Part shown: piece after piece, positions 1-12,075 of the stretch
Numbering within the stretch: position 1 is the first letter of the stretch
Layout of the letters: every line of letters begins with the position of its first letter
NCBI GenBank assembly: GCA_019722365.1
Contig: JADFUC010000954.1
Coordinates: 2,976,001-3,040,000, forward strand
Reading direction: 5' to 3'
Source of the DNA: Lithospermum erythrorhizon
Lineage: Eukaryota > Streptophyta > Magnoliopsida > Boraginales > Boraginaceae
DNA: 64,000 nt
Notes under the pieces: model-generated
What the model was told of the DNA's origin: nothing
The model's database searches: none
Seen by the model: the letters and a program-made list of their open reading frames with translations, nothing else
Program-made: the position numbers and the translations under genes

Positions 1-105
1 TCAAAGGCCTATAATTAAATTTTATTTTTTAATAATAAAAGTATAACTTTCAAAATTTAGAGGGAGCAATTATCCCGTGGAAAGTTACGTCCATTAGGTT
101 TTTTG

Positions 106-393
106 ATCATTAATGAAAAAAAAATTATATTATTTTATAATATATATATTTTTTCTTATTTTGGTACATTTTAGGTGATACGTATATATTCCTCAAAAAA
201 TATTCATTAATGTCAATTATATAAGCTTATTTTTAACTTTTTGTAATTCGTACCAATTTGTTTAACGAATATCAGTACACAAACTAATTAGGTGTATTGA
301 ATAATTTAGGTATACTTTTTTTTTTAATTTTTTAAATTGTATCATTTTAAAATAGTACATTTTAATAATATTTATCATTTTTACATTAAAATT
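106..393 (+). repeat. Dispersed repeat, copy 1
   Basis: This AT-rich block is repeated in the same orientation at 2243-2532. Both copies share, in the same order, a stretch around GTACATTTTAGG, then TTATATAAGCTTATTTTTAA, then TTTTTTAAATTGTAT, and end in ATTAAAATTGA or a close variant. Identity is interrupted by small indels. No target duplication or terminal inverted repeat is evident, so the element class is unknown. Confidence 0.6.
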
Positions 394-1593
394 GAAGACA
401 TATGAGAATTGATGAATCCTATTCGTTCTCAATTATGCCCTCTTACCTAGGCCTGTAATAGTAATCCTTGTCGAGCCAAACTCTTACCCTCCATCCTTAA
501 TTCGTCTACCACTACTGAAAACGTAACGGAATATGATCAACATCTCGAATGAGATCGATTCGTCTGGAACGAACCACTGCTACTGAATCTATGTATGTGG
601 CCACATGCATGTTTTTATGTTCAAGTTAACTCTAAACCATTAAATTAAATGATCATTGCACTTTCCATATATATATATGAATGTTTCAGCCTTTAGCAGT
701 TGCGATTGGTTTCATGGTCCTGTTATTCAATTACGGCAATTAATTAACTGATGGTGGGAACGGATAACGTTATTTACGACGACATTTACAGGCATGTGGT
801 GTTTGTTGTCCTGTTGTTTTTTCATTTAATGGGATTAATTAGCTTGGTAAACAGCAAGAGGCAAGCGAAGGAAGTTCTTTTTCCTGTAGGGAAGGGAGAG
901 TTAGTGCTTAACACGAAACAAGGAATAACATTGCAATATTTGATAAAATATTATCTAAAATGCTGATTCGAGCGCCGATGTTGGGGTGTACCGACTCAAA
1001 TCACCTTATAAACTACGGTTAGGCTATGCCCTCGGTAAAACAACTTTTATATTGATTGGTCCCATGCGATCTGTTGCAGACATAAGAATAATTTTTGGAG
1101 AAATATAGTGTTAAAATTTGGAGTTGATAAGAAGCTGATATTGCTGAGAGTCGTTAGGAAGTTAAGCGACATCACGCCGATTGACTACGATAATGGAGGA
1201 CCAAAGTTCTCATTATAAGTCTAGAGAGACTCGATCCTCGGACCTCTATCAACATATATCACTTGAGTTTACCACTAGGCTTTTTTTCCTGAAAGGCCAC
1301 GAAATCAACTACTTCCACCGTTTTTTTAGTCGTCATTTTAGCCATTTGTACATAGATTAATGAAAAAAAAAAGTAGTCAAAAAGTACATTAAAAGTATAG
1401 AATAATAATTAATTGAAATTATATCATTAGTTGGTTAATAATTCAAAGATTAAAAGTAAAAAAAAGTTCATTGAAAATGTAAAAGTGCAATTTATTACAC
1501 TAAAATAAAAACTATTTTGAAACAAAAAGGCTAAAACGAGACTTAACCCCCATAATTATATGAGTGTTGTACGTGCCACCCATTTCTTTAATA
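394..1593. other. Intergenic, nothing recognised
   Basis: No gene or classified repeat can be supported here. A 71-codon open frame at 751-966 has no recognisable domain, and I treat it as chance. The rest is AT-rich with short homopolymers. Confidence 0.6.
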
Positions 1594-1944
1594 TTCCTTC
1601 CGTTTTTATATAGTTGTCGTTTTAGCCAAAAAAATTATTTTTTTATAATTATCGTTTTAGCATAATAAATGACATTTTTACATTTTCAGCGTGCTAGACT
1701 ACTTTTCTCTTAAAATAAACAATCGTACCGTGTTATTGTTTCAATTGGTAGCGTTACATTTTAAATGCGCTTTTGACTGTTACTATTTTCCTTAATCTCT
1801 CTTGAGAATGTCTAAAACGACAACTAAAAACAAAGAGATAACTGTCATTATATAAATCTTGATGGGTAGACTTCGGACAAATAAGTGATGGTCCAAAGCT
1901 TCGTTTAAAAATAAAAAGATTAATTAAAAAAAAATTGGAGGGAG
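1594..1944. mobile_element. Stowaway-like MITE, possibly composite
   Basis: The left end reads TTCCTTCCGTTTTTATATAG after a TA. The right end reads TTGGAGGGAG followed by TA. This is a decayed version of the Stowaway terminal inverted repeat CTCCCTCCGT with TA target duplications. At 351 bp it is longer than usual. An internal inverted match (AAAACGACAACTA near 1812, opposite TAGTTGTCGTTTTAGCC near 1610) suggests one MITE carrying extra sequence, or two nested copies. Confidence 0.55.
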
Positions 1945-2107
1945 TAACGTATAGATAAAAGAGTAATATACGTCAATACATTACTCTTCAAACAATGAAG
2001 TTGTATATCATTATTAAAAATATTGATAAAAAGAGTAACACGAATAAATATACTACTCTTTAAATTATAAAATATTTAGTGTTAGATAATGTTTTAAAAA
2101 ATGAAAA

Positions 2108-2206
2108 TTATTTAATTCAATATAATTTATTAATAGAAGAATAATGTGAAAAGAAACAATGAAAGTTATTTAATTCAATATAATATATTAATAGAAGAAT
2201 AATGTG
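2108..2206. repeat. Two-copy tandem duplication, 58-bp period
   Basis: TTATTTAATTCAATATAAT plus about 28 following bases occurs at 2108 and again at 2166 with very few differences. It is a simple local tandem duplication in AT-rich DNA. Confidence 0.8.
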
Positions 2207-2242
2207 AAAAGTTATCTTTCATTAATCTTTTTGTTCATTAAA

Positions 2243-2532
2243 GATTCATTAATAATAAAAAAGTGTAAATTACAACATTTTATGATATATTTTTTTCTTA
2301 TTTTTTGTACATTTTAGGCAATACATATTGTTTCCTCAAAAAAAATCATTACTTTCAATTATATAAGCTTATTTTTTAACCAGGTTAATGTATTAATTTA
2401 TTCGGCCAGATTTTGAATACTTATCTTAATTAGATACGTAGATTAATTTTGATATATTTGTTTTTAGATTTTTTAAATTGTATTATTTAAGAATAGTATA
2501 TTTTAATATGTGTCATTTTTATATTAAAATTA
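2243..2532 (+). repeat. Dispersed repeat, copy 2
   Basis: Second copy of the block at 106-393, about 2.1 kb downstream in the same orientation, with similar length and point and indel divergence throughout. It could be a remnant of a duplicated element or of a family of short dispersed repeats. Confidence 0.6.
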
Positions 2533-2972
2533 ATACAAATTAATTAATCATATCATCAATAAACCGTAGTGGTTCTGAAGAATAATATGCAATTATGCAT
2601 TGTATTAGCAAATCTTTGAATTTTAAGCATCGCCCATTAAGGAGCTATTAACGAACGAGACCTAAAGCCCATCGAACTCTTTAACATTCAAGGGATGAAC
2701 ATGGGCCGATCTAAGGGCCCAAATTAGTAGGTTGTTCAATGTCACGGTTTATTAGACATGTCAATGAGTTAGATGATCAATTAAATTCGGACGGATGTTG
2801 TATGTAACTTTATGGATATGTGTTACAATTATCTGAACCTCAATTTCACAAACTCTTAAAATTAAGTCATGACTTTTATCAAATTTTATAATTATTTGTA
2901 CAATTACTCTGCATGCATGAATAGTTACAAGCACATGTTAGCTTAGTTCGCGTTATTTTTTGTTGTAAAGTA

Positions 2973-3138
2973 CTCCTTCATTTCTTTTTCTAAAGACATT
3001 TTACTTTTGTACAATGTTTTAGGTAGTTCAAATTTTGTCTTACAAACTACTTTTTTCTCCATTTTTCTAAACTAAAAATGAACAAATTTTGGATTGCCAA
3101 AAAAGAAAAATTGCCCTCAGATTATGAGATGGAGGGAG
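2973..3138. mobile_element. Stowaway-like MITE
   Basis: A 166-bp element begins CTCCTTCATTTC after TA and ends GAGATGGAGGGAG before TA. The ends are inverted copies of the Stowaway terminal repeat, and TA is duplicated on both sides, as expected for Tc1/mariner-derived MITEs. The interior has no coding capacity. Confidence 0.8.
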
Positions 3139-3188
3139 TATTTCATAAATTAGTTTAAAAATTATAAATAAAACATGAGATTGGGTCA

Positions 3189-3195
3189 TTTATTA

Positions 3196-3227
<32 letters not shown>

Positions 3228-3278
3228 TTCTTTTCATTTATTATTGTTATTATTATTATTATTATTTTCTTTAAAGAG
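3189..3278. repeat. (ATT)n microsatellite, duplicated
   Basis: Two consecutive blocks each start TTTATTATTGTTATTATT, run into an (ATT)n tract, and are separated by a TTTTCTTTTCA spacer. The array therefore grew by duplication of the whole block as well as by slippage. Confidence 0.9.
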
Positions 3279-3388
3279 TGCAATGAGGACTTTTCAAGTC
3301 ACCCCGTCCTAATAGCTAATACTACTCTGTATAAATCAAGCCTTTCTAGAAAGTTGACTAATGACTATCCATGAAATCATCTAATTAC

Positions 3389-5139
3389 TACTACAAAAAT
3401 ACGCCAAAAGAACATTCCAAAAAATGCAAAAAGACAAAAATCGTCATTATAAAGGCATACTCTAAGTTAAAGACTTAGAGGGCGGCTTCCTGACTAATAA
3501 CTTAGAGAGCACTTTGAAATGCCTTCTAAGTAAAAAAAAAATCAAAAAAAAAAATATTTTACATTTATTAATGCACTTATTATAGAAAATAAAAACTAGA
3601 TAACTTAAATTCGTATCAATTAAAATATTTATTATTCACATATATTATTCTCTTACAATAACAAAATTAAAAATAAAATAGAAAATTACACTACCCTAAA
3701 TTTATTACAAAAATATTAAATTTTGCATTAAAAATTTAAATCTTTGTAAAAATCATGCATTAAATCTTATATCTCCATCATCATTGCCTTCCCTCTTCAT
3801 CTATAAAGGAGAAATAACACAAAGTTACATACTATCAATATTTACATCAAAAGATTACAAAACCAAAAAAGAAAAAGAAAAAATCATATGAGAAATAACG
3901 ATTACGCGCATATAATTAAATGCGAAAGCAATCACCGATCAAACACGTACACTTATCAAAAATGTATGTCAAGCGTAATGAAAATAGCGAATCGGATTGA
4001 AAAGGATCAAAGAAAGAACTAAGATTAACAAATGAAAATAGAAATTTGAACAAGTTTACCTCAATGCGTTGAGAAGTGTGGAGTTACATGAGAGCTTTTT
4101 AAAACTTAATAGTTATCATCCAAGTGCTTACGTATGAGAGATGCTTGGATTAGATTTAAGTGCTTATAAAAGCGTTTCGTTTAAAAAAACATTATATTCA
4201 AATTTAGTCAAATGAACTTTTCGGATCAATGAAATTCGACTTAACATATAAAAAAACGAAAGATTGAATCAATTATCACCTCCTCCATATGCAAGAAAAT
4301 TTTATTTCGACTGCTACGAATATTATCCTGAATCTCTTGCAACTCTATCTTAGCAAAACTCCTAAACAGTCTCCGGTCCTTCGATTATGCAAAACCTGTA
4401 CCCAACCACTCCATCACAGATTAACAATACATACATACACTCCATCCAAAAAAGATTGTCAAGTTTTATTTTCAATGGTTAAAATTGATAAATTTAACAT
4501 CTTTAATCGACACATATAACTTTGATTCGATTCGGTATTGATGGAGGTGTTTTCCGCAGCCATAACTCGCCATCTTACAATACTATAACAATTGTTTTTA
4601 TTATAAGTATATCTTAAATTTGGATTAATATATAAGCTACTAGATAATTTTCATTAAATAAAATAAAAATGAACTATACATAAAGAAAAATAAAATATAT
4701 ACAAATAGAAATTAAAATATATATATATATATATGTATGTATATATAGACATAAATACTTCATATATATACTACTTGAAACTACACATTTTACTGAAATT
4801 AAATAAAATAAAAATGAAGTATAGATAAATAAAAATTAAAAAAATATATCAAAATTAGAAAATATACATAAATTAAAATAAAATATATACAAATAAATAT
4901 TTGTAATAGAGGTGAGGGGCCGTGGGTGGTGATTTCCACGGGGTGGGGGTGGTTTTTCGAGGGGGAGGGTGAGGAGGGAGGAGGGGGAAGAGTGAGACGC
5001 TGGAGGAGGCCGGAGGAGGGTGATGCCGGAGGAGGAGGAGGAGGAAGGGGGAGATTGTTGATTGAATAAGTGTTATTTAGAGGGCGTTTTTTACTAAGTG
5101 CTCTTTAAGTAAGTGCATTTTAAGTGATTTTTTGTAGTA
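3389..5139. mobile_element. Non-autonomous CACTA-like element
   Basis: The left end is TACTACAAAAATACGCC. The right end, reversed, is TACTACAAAAAATCACTT, close to the CACTACAAAA termini of plant CACTA elements. Just inside both ends lie subterminal repeats built on CTTAGAG and CTAAGT with GGGCGG or GGGCG (3460-3530 and 5075-5125). The interior is AT-rich except for a G/A-rich stretch at 4910-5050. There is no transposase frame. No matching 3-bp target duplication was found. The subterminal motif resembles that of the larger decayed CACTA at 53.6-59.6 kb. Confidence 0.65.
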
Positions 5140-5430
5140 ATGAATGTAACTTGCATTTATATACGGAGTATGAAATTCTGAAGATCTAAACAGACTCGTT
5201 TTTTTCCAAGTTTGTTTATTATGCTTTGAAATAGTCTCCGAACTCCATCCGTGTACCTTCATGGCTCAGGCTTCAGCAAAATATAAACAATTTTCAGAAA
5301 TAAGTGACCTTCCATGCATCTATGTTGGCCTCTTGGCATATAATATAAGATAATCCATCTTCTAGATGGTCAATAAAAGACGGACACAATTATTTATTGA
5401 CATCCCACATGCAAAATTAAACAATTACTA

Positions 5431-5665
5431 CTTCAACCCATTTAAATTGTTTGTTTTGAATTGGATGATTGATTTTATACATAAATTAACTATTTATATA
5501 TCATATAATATTTGATAAAAATATATTAAGTGTTGATATTTTTATCATTATAATAATTATAATTCAATTTAAACTTACTTGTAACAATTAAGGATACAAA
5601 ATTTATTAATTTTAATCATTAAAAAATAAATTAAACAATAATCTTTTGAGGATAGATGGAGTTAG
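5431..5665. mobile_element. Decayed Stowaway-like MITE
   Basis: TA precedes CTTCAACCCATTTAAATTG at the left. The right end is GATAGATGGAGTTAG followed by TA. The length (235 bp), TA flanks and imperfect inverted ends fit an old Stowaway copy, but the termini are well diverged. Confidence 0.45.
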
Positions 5666-5667
5666 TA

Positions 5668-6456
5668 TTTATTTTTGGTCTAATCATAAATATATCGTTG
5701 TCAATATTATGATAAAGTTGAGATCTTTTTCATTAGCAACTACATGAAGGAGTGCTGGTTACAAATTCATGATATATATGTGGTATGTCTAACGTCTCTG
5801 TTGAGTACTATACACGCGTACGTTATTAGGTGGGTTTTAGGCATGATCATAATATATACACAGATTTATAATTATTCAAATTGATTGTTGTTTATTTTAT
5901 TAATATTGAAGTTGATTAGATCTAGGACAATAACAATTCCACGTGGTAGTTTGTTAAATAAATTCATATAGGACATCTATCTAATAATAAAAATATAGTT
6001 ATGAAAAAAAATTACCCATATGAATTGACTATTATTTAATACGGAGTGTAATTTATAAAACCAAATATATACGACATAGTCACTCAACATTATATTGCTT
6101 TGGAATTAAACAAATACTTTGATCATAAATCTCAAAACGTAACATTTATTAGCATAGTCTTATAACTACAATACCTAATAATATTCATCTATTAGTAAGT
6201 GTTATAACTACATACGAATTATGGGAGTAATAACCAACCAACATTATATTGCTTTGTAATTGAACAATTTTTTTTTTTCATCATAAATCACAAATCATTT
6301 CATAGAAGCAACTCTGCTCAGTTTCTCAGCGGTTTGCCATAGCATTTGATGACTATTATCTTAACTAAATTCATAAGAACTTTATAGAAACAATAAATTT
6401 AAGTACAAAATTATTATATACAATAATTTTCTTTCTTTTTTCCAACAAAAAAAAAA
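5668..6456. other. Downstream flank of the DUF1645 gene
   Basis: AT-rich sequence with no recognisable gene. Its right part should contain the 3' untranslated region of the minus-strand gene ending at 6457. No further element could be classified. Confidence 0.5.
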
Positions 6457-7392
6457 TCACTTGTAAACAGGAAACCCATTAGCCATAGCAATTGCAGGAT
6501 TGAATTGAATCCTCGAAAAGAATCCAGGCTTATAAGGTAAGAAAGTTTTCTTCTTCAATTCTTCTTTTTTGGCTCTATTTGCTGTGTAATGCAATTCGTG
6601 AGCTGATATTTGAGTACTATTTCTCCTTCTTGAACTTGAACCATTAGTTGCAGCATTATTTTCAGCTCCTCTAAATAAAGATATGTAGTTTTTCAAACCA
6701 TCTTTATCACTTGCTCTTCCTTCTGATGCACTTCTGAACAAGAAAAAATCTTTTAATCTCCATTTTTTTTGCCCTTTTCCTGATGAAGATGCTGTCAAAG
6801 TAGAGGATGATGATGGGTTTGCTTCAGTTGAAGTTTGCTTTTGTTTTTCTTCTTCCCATGGATATTGAGACACCCTTAATGGAGACACTGATCTTGCTGC
6901 TCTCCTACTAGATGAAGCCAAACTTGGATTTCTCTCCCTCCCTCTACTAGCCCTCTCTGGAGTTCCCTTATTGGTTCTCCCAAAATGGTTGTCCATGTTT
7001 TCATTCTTGTTTCCTGAAGACAACCTTAAATTTGGTGAAACACTTGGGATTTTCTCTTGTTCTGATATATCTAAGATATGTTTGGATGATGAACTAGGTT
7101 GAGGAGTAGGGAGGGGGTGTTGCATGGGCTTAATCATGCCCCCATCAAACAAATCCTCTGCAGAAACAGAGGTTTCATCTAATTCTTGACTTACATCAAA
7201 TGCAAAATCATCAAAACTTTTGAAACCATCAAATTCTTGATAAAATTCTGAAAGCCTTGATGGACTAGTTGGAGCACTTGTGTAATAGTAATCCCCAAAG
7301 CCTCTTGGTGTTGACGGAGCACTTAGGTATGGAGAATTTCTTGCACTATTGAACTCAAAATCAAACTCTTGGGTAGGTATAATTACCTCCAT
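6457..7392 (-). CDS. DUF1645 family protein
   Basis: A single uninterrupted exon of 311 codons encodes a plant-specific DUF1645 protein. Several family signatures are present in the usual order: the N-terminal FDFEFNSARNSP block and SAPTSPSR (residues 39-46), an acidic FDDFAFDVS segment (60-68), SAEDLFDGGMIKPM (77-90), a basic serine-rich RERNPSLASSSRR stretch (152-164) followed by SVSPLRVS, KKWRLKDFFLFRSASEG (209-225), and the C-terminal LPYKPGFF block. There is no signal peptide or membrane segment. Basic clusters suggest a nuclear or cytoplasmic protein. The biochemical role is unknown; a rice member has been linked to grain length and stress tolerance. The ATG at 7392 is chosen because the conserved N-terminal block follows at once and the 5' leader is short. 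Confidence 0.93.
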   Translation of the reverse strand: MEVIIPTQEFDFEFNSARNSPYLSAPSTPRGFGDYYYTSAPTSPSRLSEFYQEFDGFKSFDDFAFDVSQELDETSVSAEDLFDGGMIKPMQHPLPTPQPSSSSKHILDISEQEKIPSVSPNLRLSSGNKNENMDNHFGRTNKGTPERASRGRERNPSLASSSRRAARSVSPLRVSQYPWEEEKQKQTSTEANPSSSSTLTASSSGKGQKKWRLKDFFLFRSASEGRASDKDGLKNYISLFRGAENNAATNGSSSRRRNSTQISAHELHYTANRAKKEELKKKTFLPYKPGFFSRIQFNPAIAMANGFPVYK

Positions 7393-7475
7393 CTTTCTTC
7401 AAGGAAATTTTTTCCCACTTTTTTTTTTGAAACTAATGTCTCAAATTTAATGGTGTTTACAGTTGAAGCAATCTC

Positions 7476-7496
7476 TTATATATATATATATATATA
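7476..7496 (-). promoter_or_regulatory. TATA region inside a (TA)n microsatellite
   Basis: About 85 bp upstream of the DUF1645 start codon, the minus strand reads a run of TA dinucleotides ending TATAAGAGATTGC. This is the only good TATA-box candidate nearby. Its being a microsatellite is inferred to make core-promoter spacing prone to length change. Confidence 0.5.
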
Positions 7497-7499
7497 CTT

Positions 7500-9506
7500 T
7501 CTTTGGTAGAGAAATATTGACAAAGAATTTAGGAAATGTGATAGAACGCCATGGGCACTTAATATATATGACAATGGACACATGAAGAAGGGATGAAGCT
7601 AAAGCCGCCTTTTATTACTAATTTGGAAATTGTCTTATCATGTGGATGTATATAATATTGTTATTATAATTAAAAAAAATTGTAGCAAAATTATAAAAGT
7701 CAGAAAAGATACGATTAGCATGCATAATTGATATGATCATCTTTGTATTAGAATAATGTAGACTGTGAAAATTTATTAAATAATAATTAAAATGATTAAC
7801 ACGAATTAATTAAATTAATTAAAATCGAACCACTAAAAATGATATGCCAGATTTAAAGGGTTACCGATCGAGGAGCGCAAATTTAATGTAAAATTAAATG
7901 TGAACAAGGATATCCGGGAAAATAGCGCAATTAAATGTTAACAAATTAAAGAAAGGGTTCGATGCTAAAAATACCAATTTATTAGGATAAAATTAGCCTA
8001 GAGGCCAAAAATGAGACTCACGAAAGTTTAGCGGGAATCAAAATGAAAATTTCAGGAAGTTGTAGGGATCAAAATAAAAGTACTCAAAAAGATCGATATG
8101 AAAATGTATGTTTGGCGCAGAAAAAGAATTTGAAACATACTTTTACTCAAAATAGGCGCCTCTTTTATTCTTAGGCAAAGTAATTTTCAATTTTTCAGCA
8201 GTTCGGATGCTTGCGCCGAAATTGACGGGTAAGATATTGATCACTTTTGAGAATTAAATATCATCGAGAAGCAGACGTTAATGCGCATAATTGTCTCTAA
8301 ATTTCAAAAATAAGACAATTTCGTACACGAAAGCGTCATGAAATCTGAAAGGGCGACCTACGGAAATTTAAGTTAAATCTTCAGAAACACCAACATAAAC
8401 CTTACTTTGGTGTTTGGAAAACACATCCGCGTAAGCCCAAAAATAGGTGCACAAAATCAAGGTTACTACGAATCTGATAATTCTTGAGTTAGAAGCAAAA
8501 TTTGATGAGAATATGACACAGTTTCTCAAGAGCGCTTAAATGTTCGAGGAATAAGCTAAATAGCCTGCAGTATTCGTAAATCTTGCATGAGCAACATGAA
8601 AAATCTCGAGTTTGATTCATGAGTTTCTAGATATAGAAATATATCTTGAGCGTTGAGTCCTATGTTGGATTCAGCGAAATCTATTTGCTAAGGCCTTTAT
8701 GCAGGTGATCGAGTATCATCAACAAGGTTGGAACAGTAACCCGTCTGTCGTCGCTCTATTGATAAGTTTGCTGGGCGATGTAATCGACTAGAGCGCGCAT
8801 TTGCTTAGCGACTTAAGTCGAATCAGTGAGGACAAAATTTTACTAAGCCCGCTGTCGCTTTCTGACGAAGCTATTAAGGTCATTTGTAGTACAAGCAGGA
8901 AACTACGTTGCTTGACAACATGTTATCCTCCATACAACTCGCGGAGAAGCTCAGAGACAAGTCCCGTCAAAGATAAGTAGCATATCGAGCTACTAAGTCC
9001 TGCGAAGGTGAAGTCCCGCATTCTGAGGACATTCTGATGCAAGTCCATCGGTCGGCATAGATCGGAGATGAGTTCATGACCAGTCAAGTTCATACAACTG
9101 ACACGGGAATCTGGCTACTAAGGCTCCCGGCTCGGTTATATCGAAGTCAGGACCAGTCTTGGATCCGTGAGAGCTGGGGCATCTCCAGAATTTCGTAATA
9201 GAGCTTGGTAGATCCAACTCAAATCCAAGTCGTCAGCTCGAGTGACGTCTACGCGAATGGAGTAAACCGGAAATGCTTATGGATCCGTAGTTTGGGCAGG
9301 TGATCCCTCTTCGATTTGATAAAACATCTATTTAGAAATTTTTTCCCTCTGATAAATTTTATTTTATACCCCTAAGATAAATAATAAAAATTCTTCTTTG
9401 CATTGCAAATAATTTCAACAAATCTTATGATTTAAAATTATAGCGCTTATCAAGACTAGATTATGCATTCGGTGAGTCTTTGAAATCGAGATTTTTGTAA
9501 AGGGAC
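7500..9506. other. Promoter flank, then degenerate repeat-like DNA
   Basis: 7500-7950 is AT-rich upstream DNA of the DUF1645 gene. From about 7960 to 9330 the sequence has higher GC and no open frame longer than chance. It looks like a worn retroelement interior, but I recognise no domain, LTR pair or primer-binding site, so no class is assigned. Confidence 0.4.
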
Positions 9507-9826
9507 TTATGGGTGAGTGACTTGGTGGAGTAGGTGAGGTTGTGACCGTGAGGTCATGAGTTCGATTCCCTGCCAAGAATTTCTTGAGTCGAGCATCATC
9601 TGAGGGCTTATAGTGTAGTTTACGGCTAAGCGTGGTTTCACAGAACTGTTAAATCATTGAGTTTACCAGTCTTGTATTTCGAAAAGTAGCGGGCTGAGAC
9701 TCCCCGTTAAAAAATTTAGAAGGGCTTCCCAGTGGTTGCAGTGGCGTAGTTTTACGGTATTGCGTCGACCGAGTTTACTGATGCGCACTCGAAGAGTAGT
9801 TGCTGGGTGTCTCCGTTCATAAAAAA
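9507..9826 (+). mobile_element. SINE-like element with a second truncated 3' end
   Basis: A tRNA-like head carries GTGAGTGACTTGGTGGAG (A-box-like) and GAGTTCGATTCCC (B box, 9558-9570). The body runs to GTATTTCGAAAAGTAGCGGG, then CTCCCCGTTAAAAAA. A second, shorter 3' part follows (CACTCGAAGAGTAG, then GTCTCCGTTCATAAAAAA). The same 3' end recurs at 27838-27979, which marks a family. The B box could mimic a tRNA gene, but no cloverleaf can be drawn. Confidence 0.6.
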
Positions 9827-10157
9827 GATTGTTATAAAAGGGGGAAAATAATTTGATATCGTACTTATAAGAAAATATATAAAAATTTAGGGGGCGAATA
9901 ACATAACTTTTGTCAAAATGACTATAGCTTTAGAAAAAATGTTTAATAAAACGTGTTCGGTTACGAACCTATTAAGAATCTTAATAGAATTTATTCTTTT
10001 AAGATACATGATACTCACACTGAAATATATCACTGAATATCTTTAAGATACATGATATTTACATTAAAATATGTCATTGAGTATATTGTGTTAACTACAT
10101 TCACAAATACTAAATTTTATAATTCAATAACATAAGAATTACGGAGTATAATAATAT
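9827..10157. other. Intergenic, nothing recognised
   Basis: AT-rich sequence with the repeated phrase TTTAAGATACATGAT near 9999 and 10040. No gene or classified element. Confidence 0.5.
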
Positions 10158-10336
10158 ATCGATTTTTCTAATATGTGCCCTAAGGGCACAGGTTAAGAAG
10201 TAATATTGGAAATAACAAGGAAATATATTTAACAAATATTTCCATGTCAAAATTCATATGCAAATCTTGTATCAAATATTTTCGCTTAATTGTCACATAA
10301 CACTTTGTGCCCTTAGAACATATTAAAAAAATCGAT

Positions 10337-10337
<1 letters not shown>
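10158..10337. mobile_element. MITE with palindromic ends
   Basis: The left end is ATCGATTTTTCTAATATGTG followed by the palindrome GTGCCCTAAGGGCAC. The right end is its inverted copy, GTGCCCTTAGAACATATT then AAAAAAATCGAT. The element is about 180 bp with no coding capacity. The terminal repeats are about 35 bp with a few mismatches. The superfamily is undetermined. A (TA)n run abuts the right end. Confidence 0.65.

Positions 10338-10376
<39 letters not shown>
10338..10376. repeat. (TA)n microsatellite
   Basis: About 18 TA dinucleotides lie immediately right of the MITE end, so the insertion sits against the microsatellite. Confidence 0.95.
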
Positions 10377-10380
<4 letters not shown>

Positions 10381-12030
10381 GCCTATAAGAACTTAACAAT
10401 GGCTAAAGAAGTCTATAATAATTTAAAAATTACAAAACAAGTCATTTAAGAAGCTTAATAGAAGAATTTCTTAATACAATCATAACTTCCTACTTTGAAA
10501 GAGGCCACGAAAGGTGATTTGACATAATGAAGTGTGTCCTAAAATTTTGGAAGGGCGTAAATCTAATTTGTTGGAAGATTAGATGCTAAGTATTTTTTTT
10601 TTAAATTAAGAAGAAGCTTACTCAAGATGAAAGGTGAAATCTAAATGCGGGGTTTTATTCAAAAAAAAATTCGTAGGGAAAAATTGGTCTAATCTCGTGG
10701 GTCAAATCATATTTCAGCGTAGAAGGCCTATTTCAGGCCGCTCATACACTCCTAAGGGGTTGGGGAGCCTATTTTAGGCCACCCTCCCCCGACTTACGAG
10801 CTTCAATTCCGTCCTAAAACACCACAGACTTTCCCTAGAAAGAAAATACAATACAGAAATCTTCGGGGCATATCCCTGATGAACAAACAGTAAACAAAGA
10901 GTACGACAAAAATAAAACTAGACTTTGTATCTACTATAGAGAATCTGCTCTCGATCAAACTCGACACTGATGTGGATGTTTGTAGGGATCTCATCAAAGT
11001 CAAGTATTTACATAAACTTTCCTTCGATAGTCTTTTTTGTCAACTGATCAGCAACAAAATTAGATGCTAGGAAATCATACTACTAATTTCTCATTATATA
11101 TTACGCAAAGTTATGAAGGGTTTCTCTACAATCACGAACAGCCTTTATTAAGCAAAAGTTCTCTTGTATTCAAACATGAAACAACATTTTTTTAAAGCAG
11201 ATTTACTTCTAAAATCTAATATTTGTAATATATTGAAAAGTATGTCGTCTATCTTCAACTACCAATGTCGTCTGATTGTTAGTGGCCTTCAAGCCCGACT
11301 CACGACCATAAAGTAAATCGTAAAATAATATAGTAAAAAGCAACGTAATATGGTAATCGGAGTTTGATGCACATGCACTACAAGCTGGGGGTAGAATGCT
11401 AGTGAAGAAATCGAATTTAGATAATGAGAAATACGAATAAGAACATACGAATGTTACAATTCTTACACCTTTCTATTCTCCTATCACTGATGTATAAGTC
11501 CGGGCTCACTGACTTGATACACTATCATAAAAAGGCCATTTTATTATCGCTTAGTATGTATGCACTATATAAACAATAAAAAGTAAGACTATTATAACGA
11601 GTGTTAACAATAGGTGTACATATTAAAAGTTTATAAAGCTTGACTTAAATGCGTTCATTTCCTGATAAAATATAAACACTCTCAAAGCTCTTTGCCTCAA
11701 AATATAATACAGAACAAATAATAATATTCGAGTTGAGTAGGCTTGAGTCCGCACACATAGTTGTAGACATTCAAAGTTTATGAGACAATTACCATAAACA
11801 AAACTCCATCTTGCATTCTTCGCGCGTCGGTTCTTTCCTTCTTGAACAGATTCTTGAATTTTCTTCTTTGTTCTGACAGACTTCCCTTTTTTCATTATAG
11901 TAATAACCATATCAAATTAATATCTTCTAAACAAAATGCATTGAAATATATATCTTGTGCATTAATTTATTTAGCCCAGGCTACTAGTAGCCGGATGCTC
12001 CTTGAAATACTTAGTCGATCTTTATTCACT

Positions 12031-12075
<45 letters not shown>

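Noticed and set aside
751..966. 71-codon plus-strand frame with a hydrophobic segment
   Set aside because: No recognisable domain, no supporting context and a length expected by chance in this much DNA.
9547..9570. Possible tRNA gene from the B-box-like GAGTTCGATTCCC
   Set aside because: No acceptor stem or cloverleaf can be formed; the context fits a SINE head.
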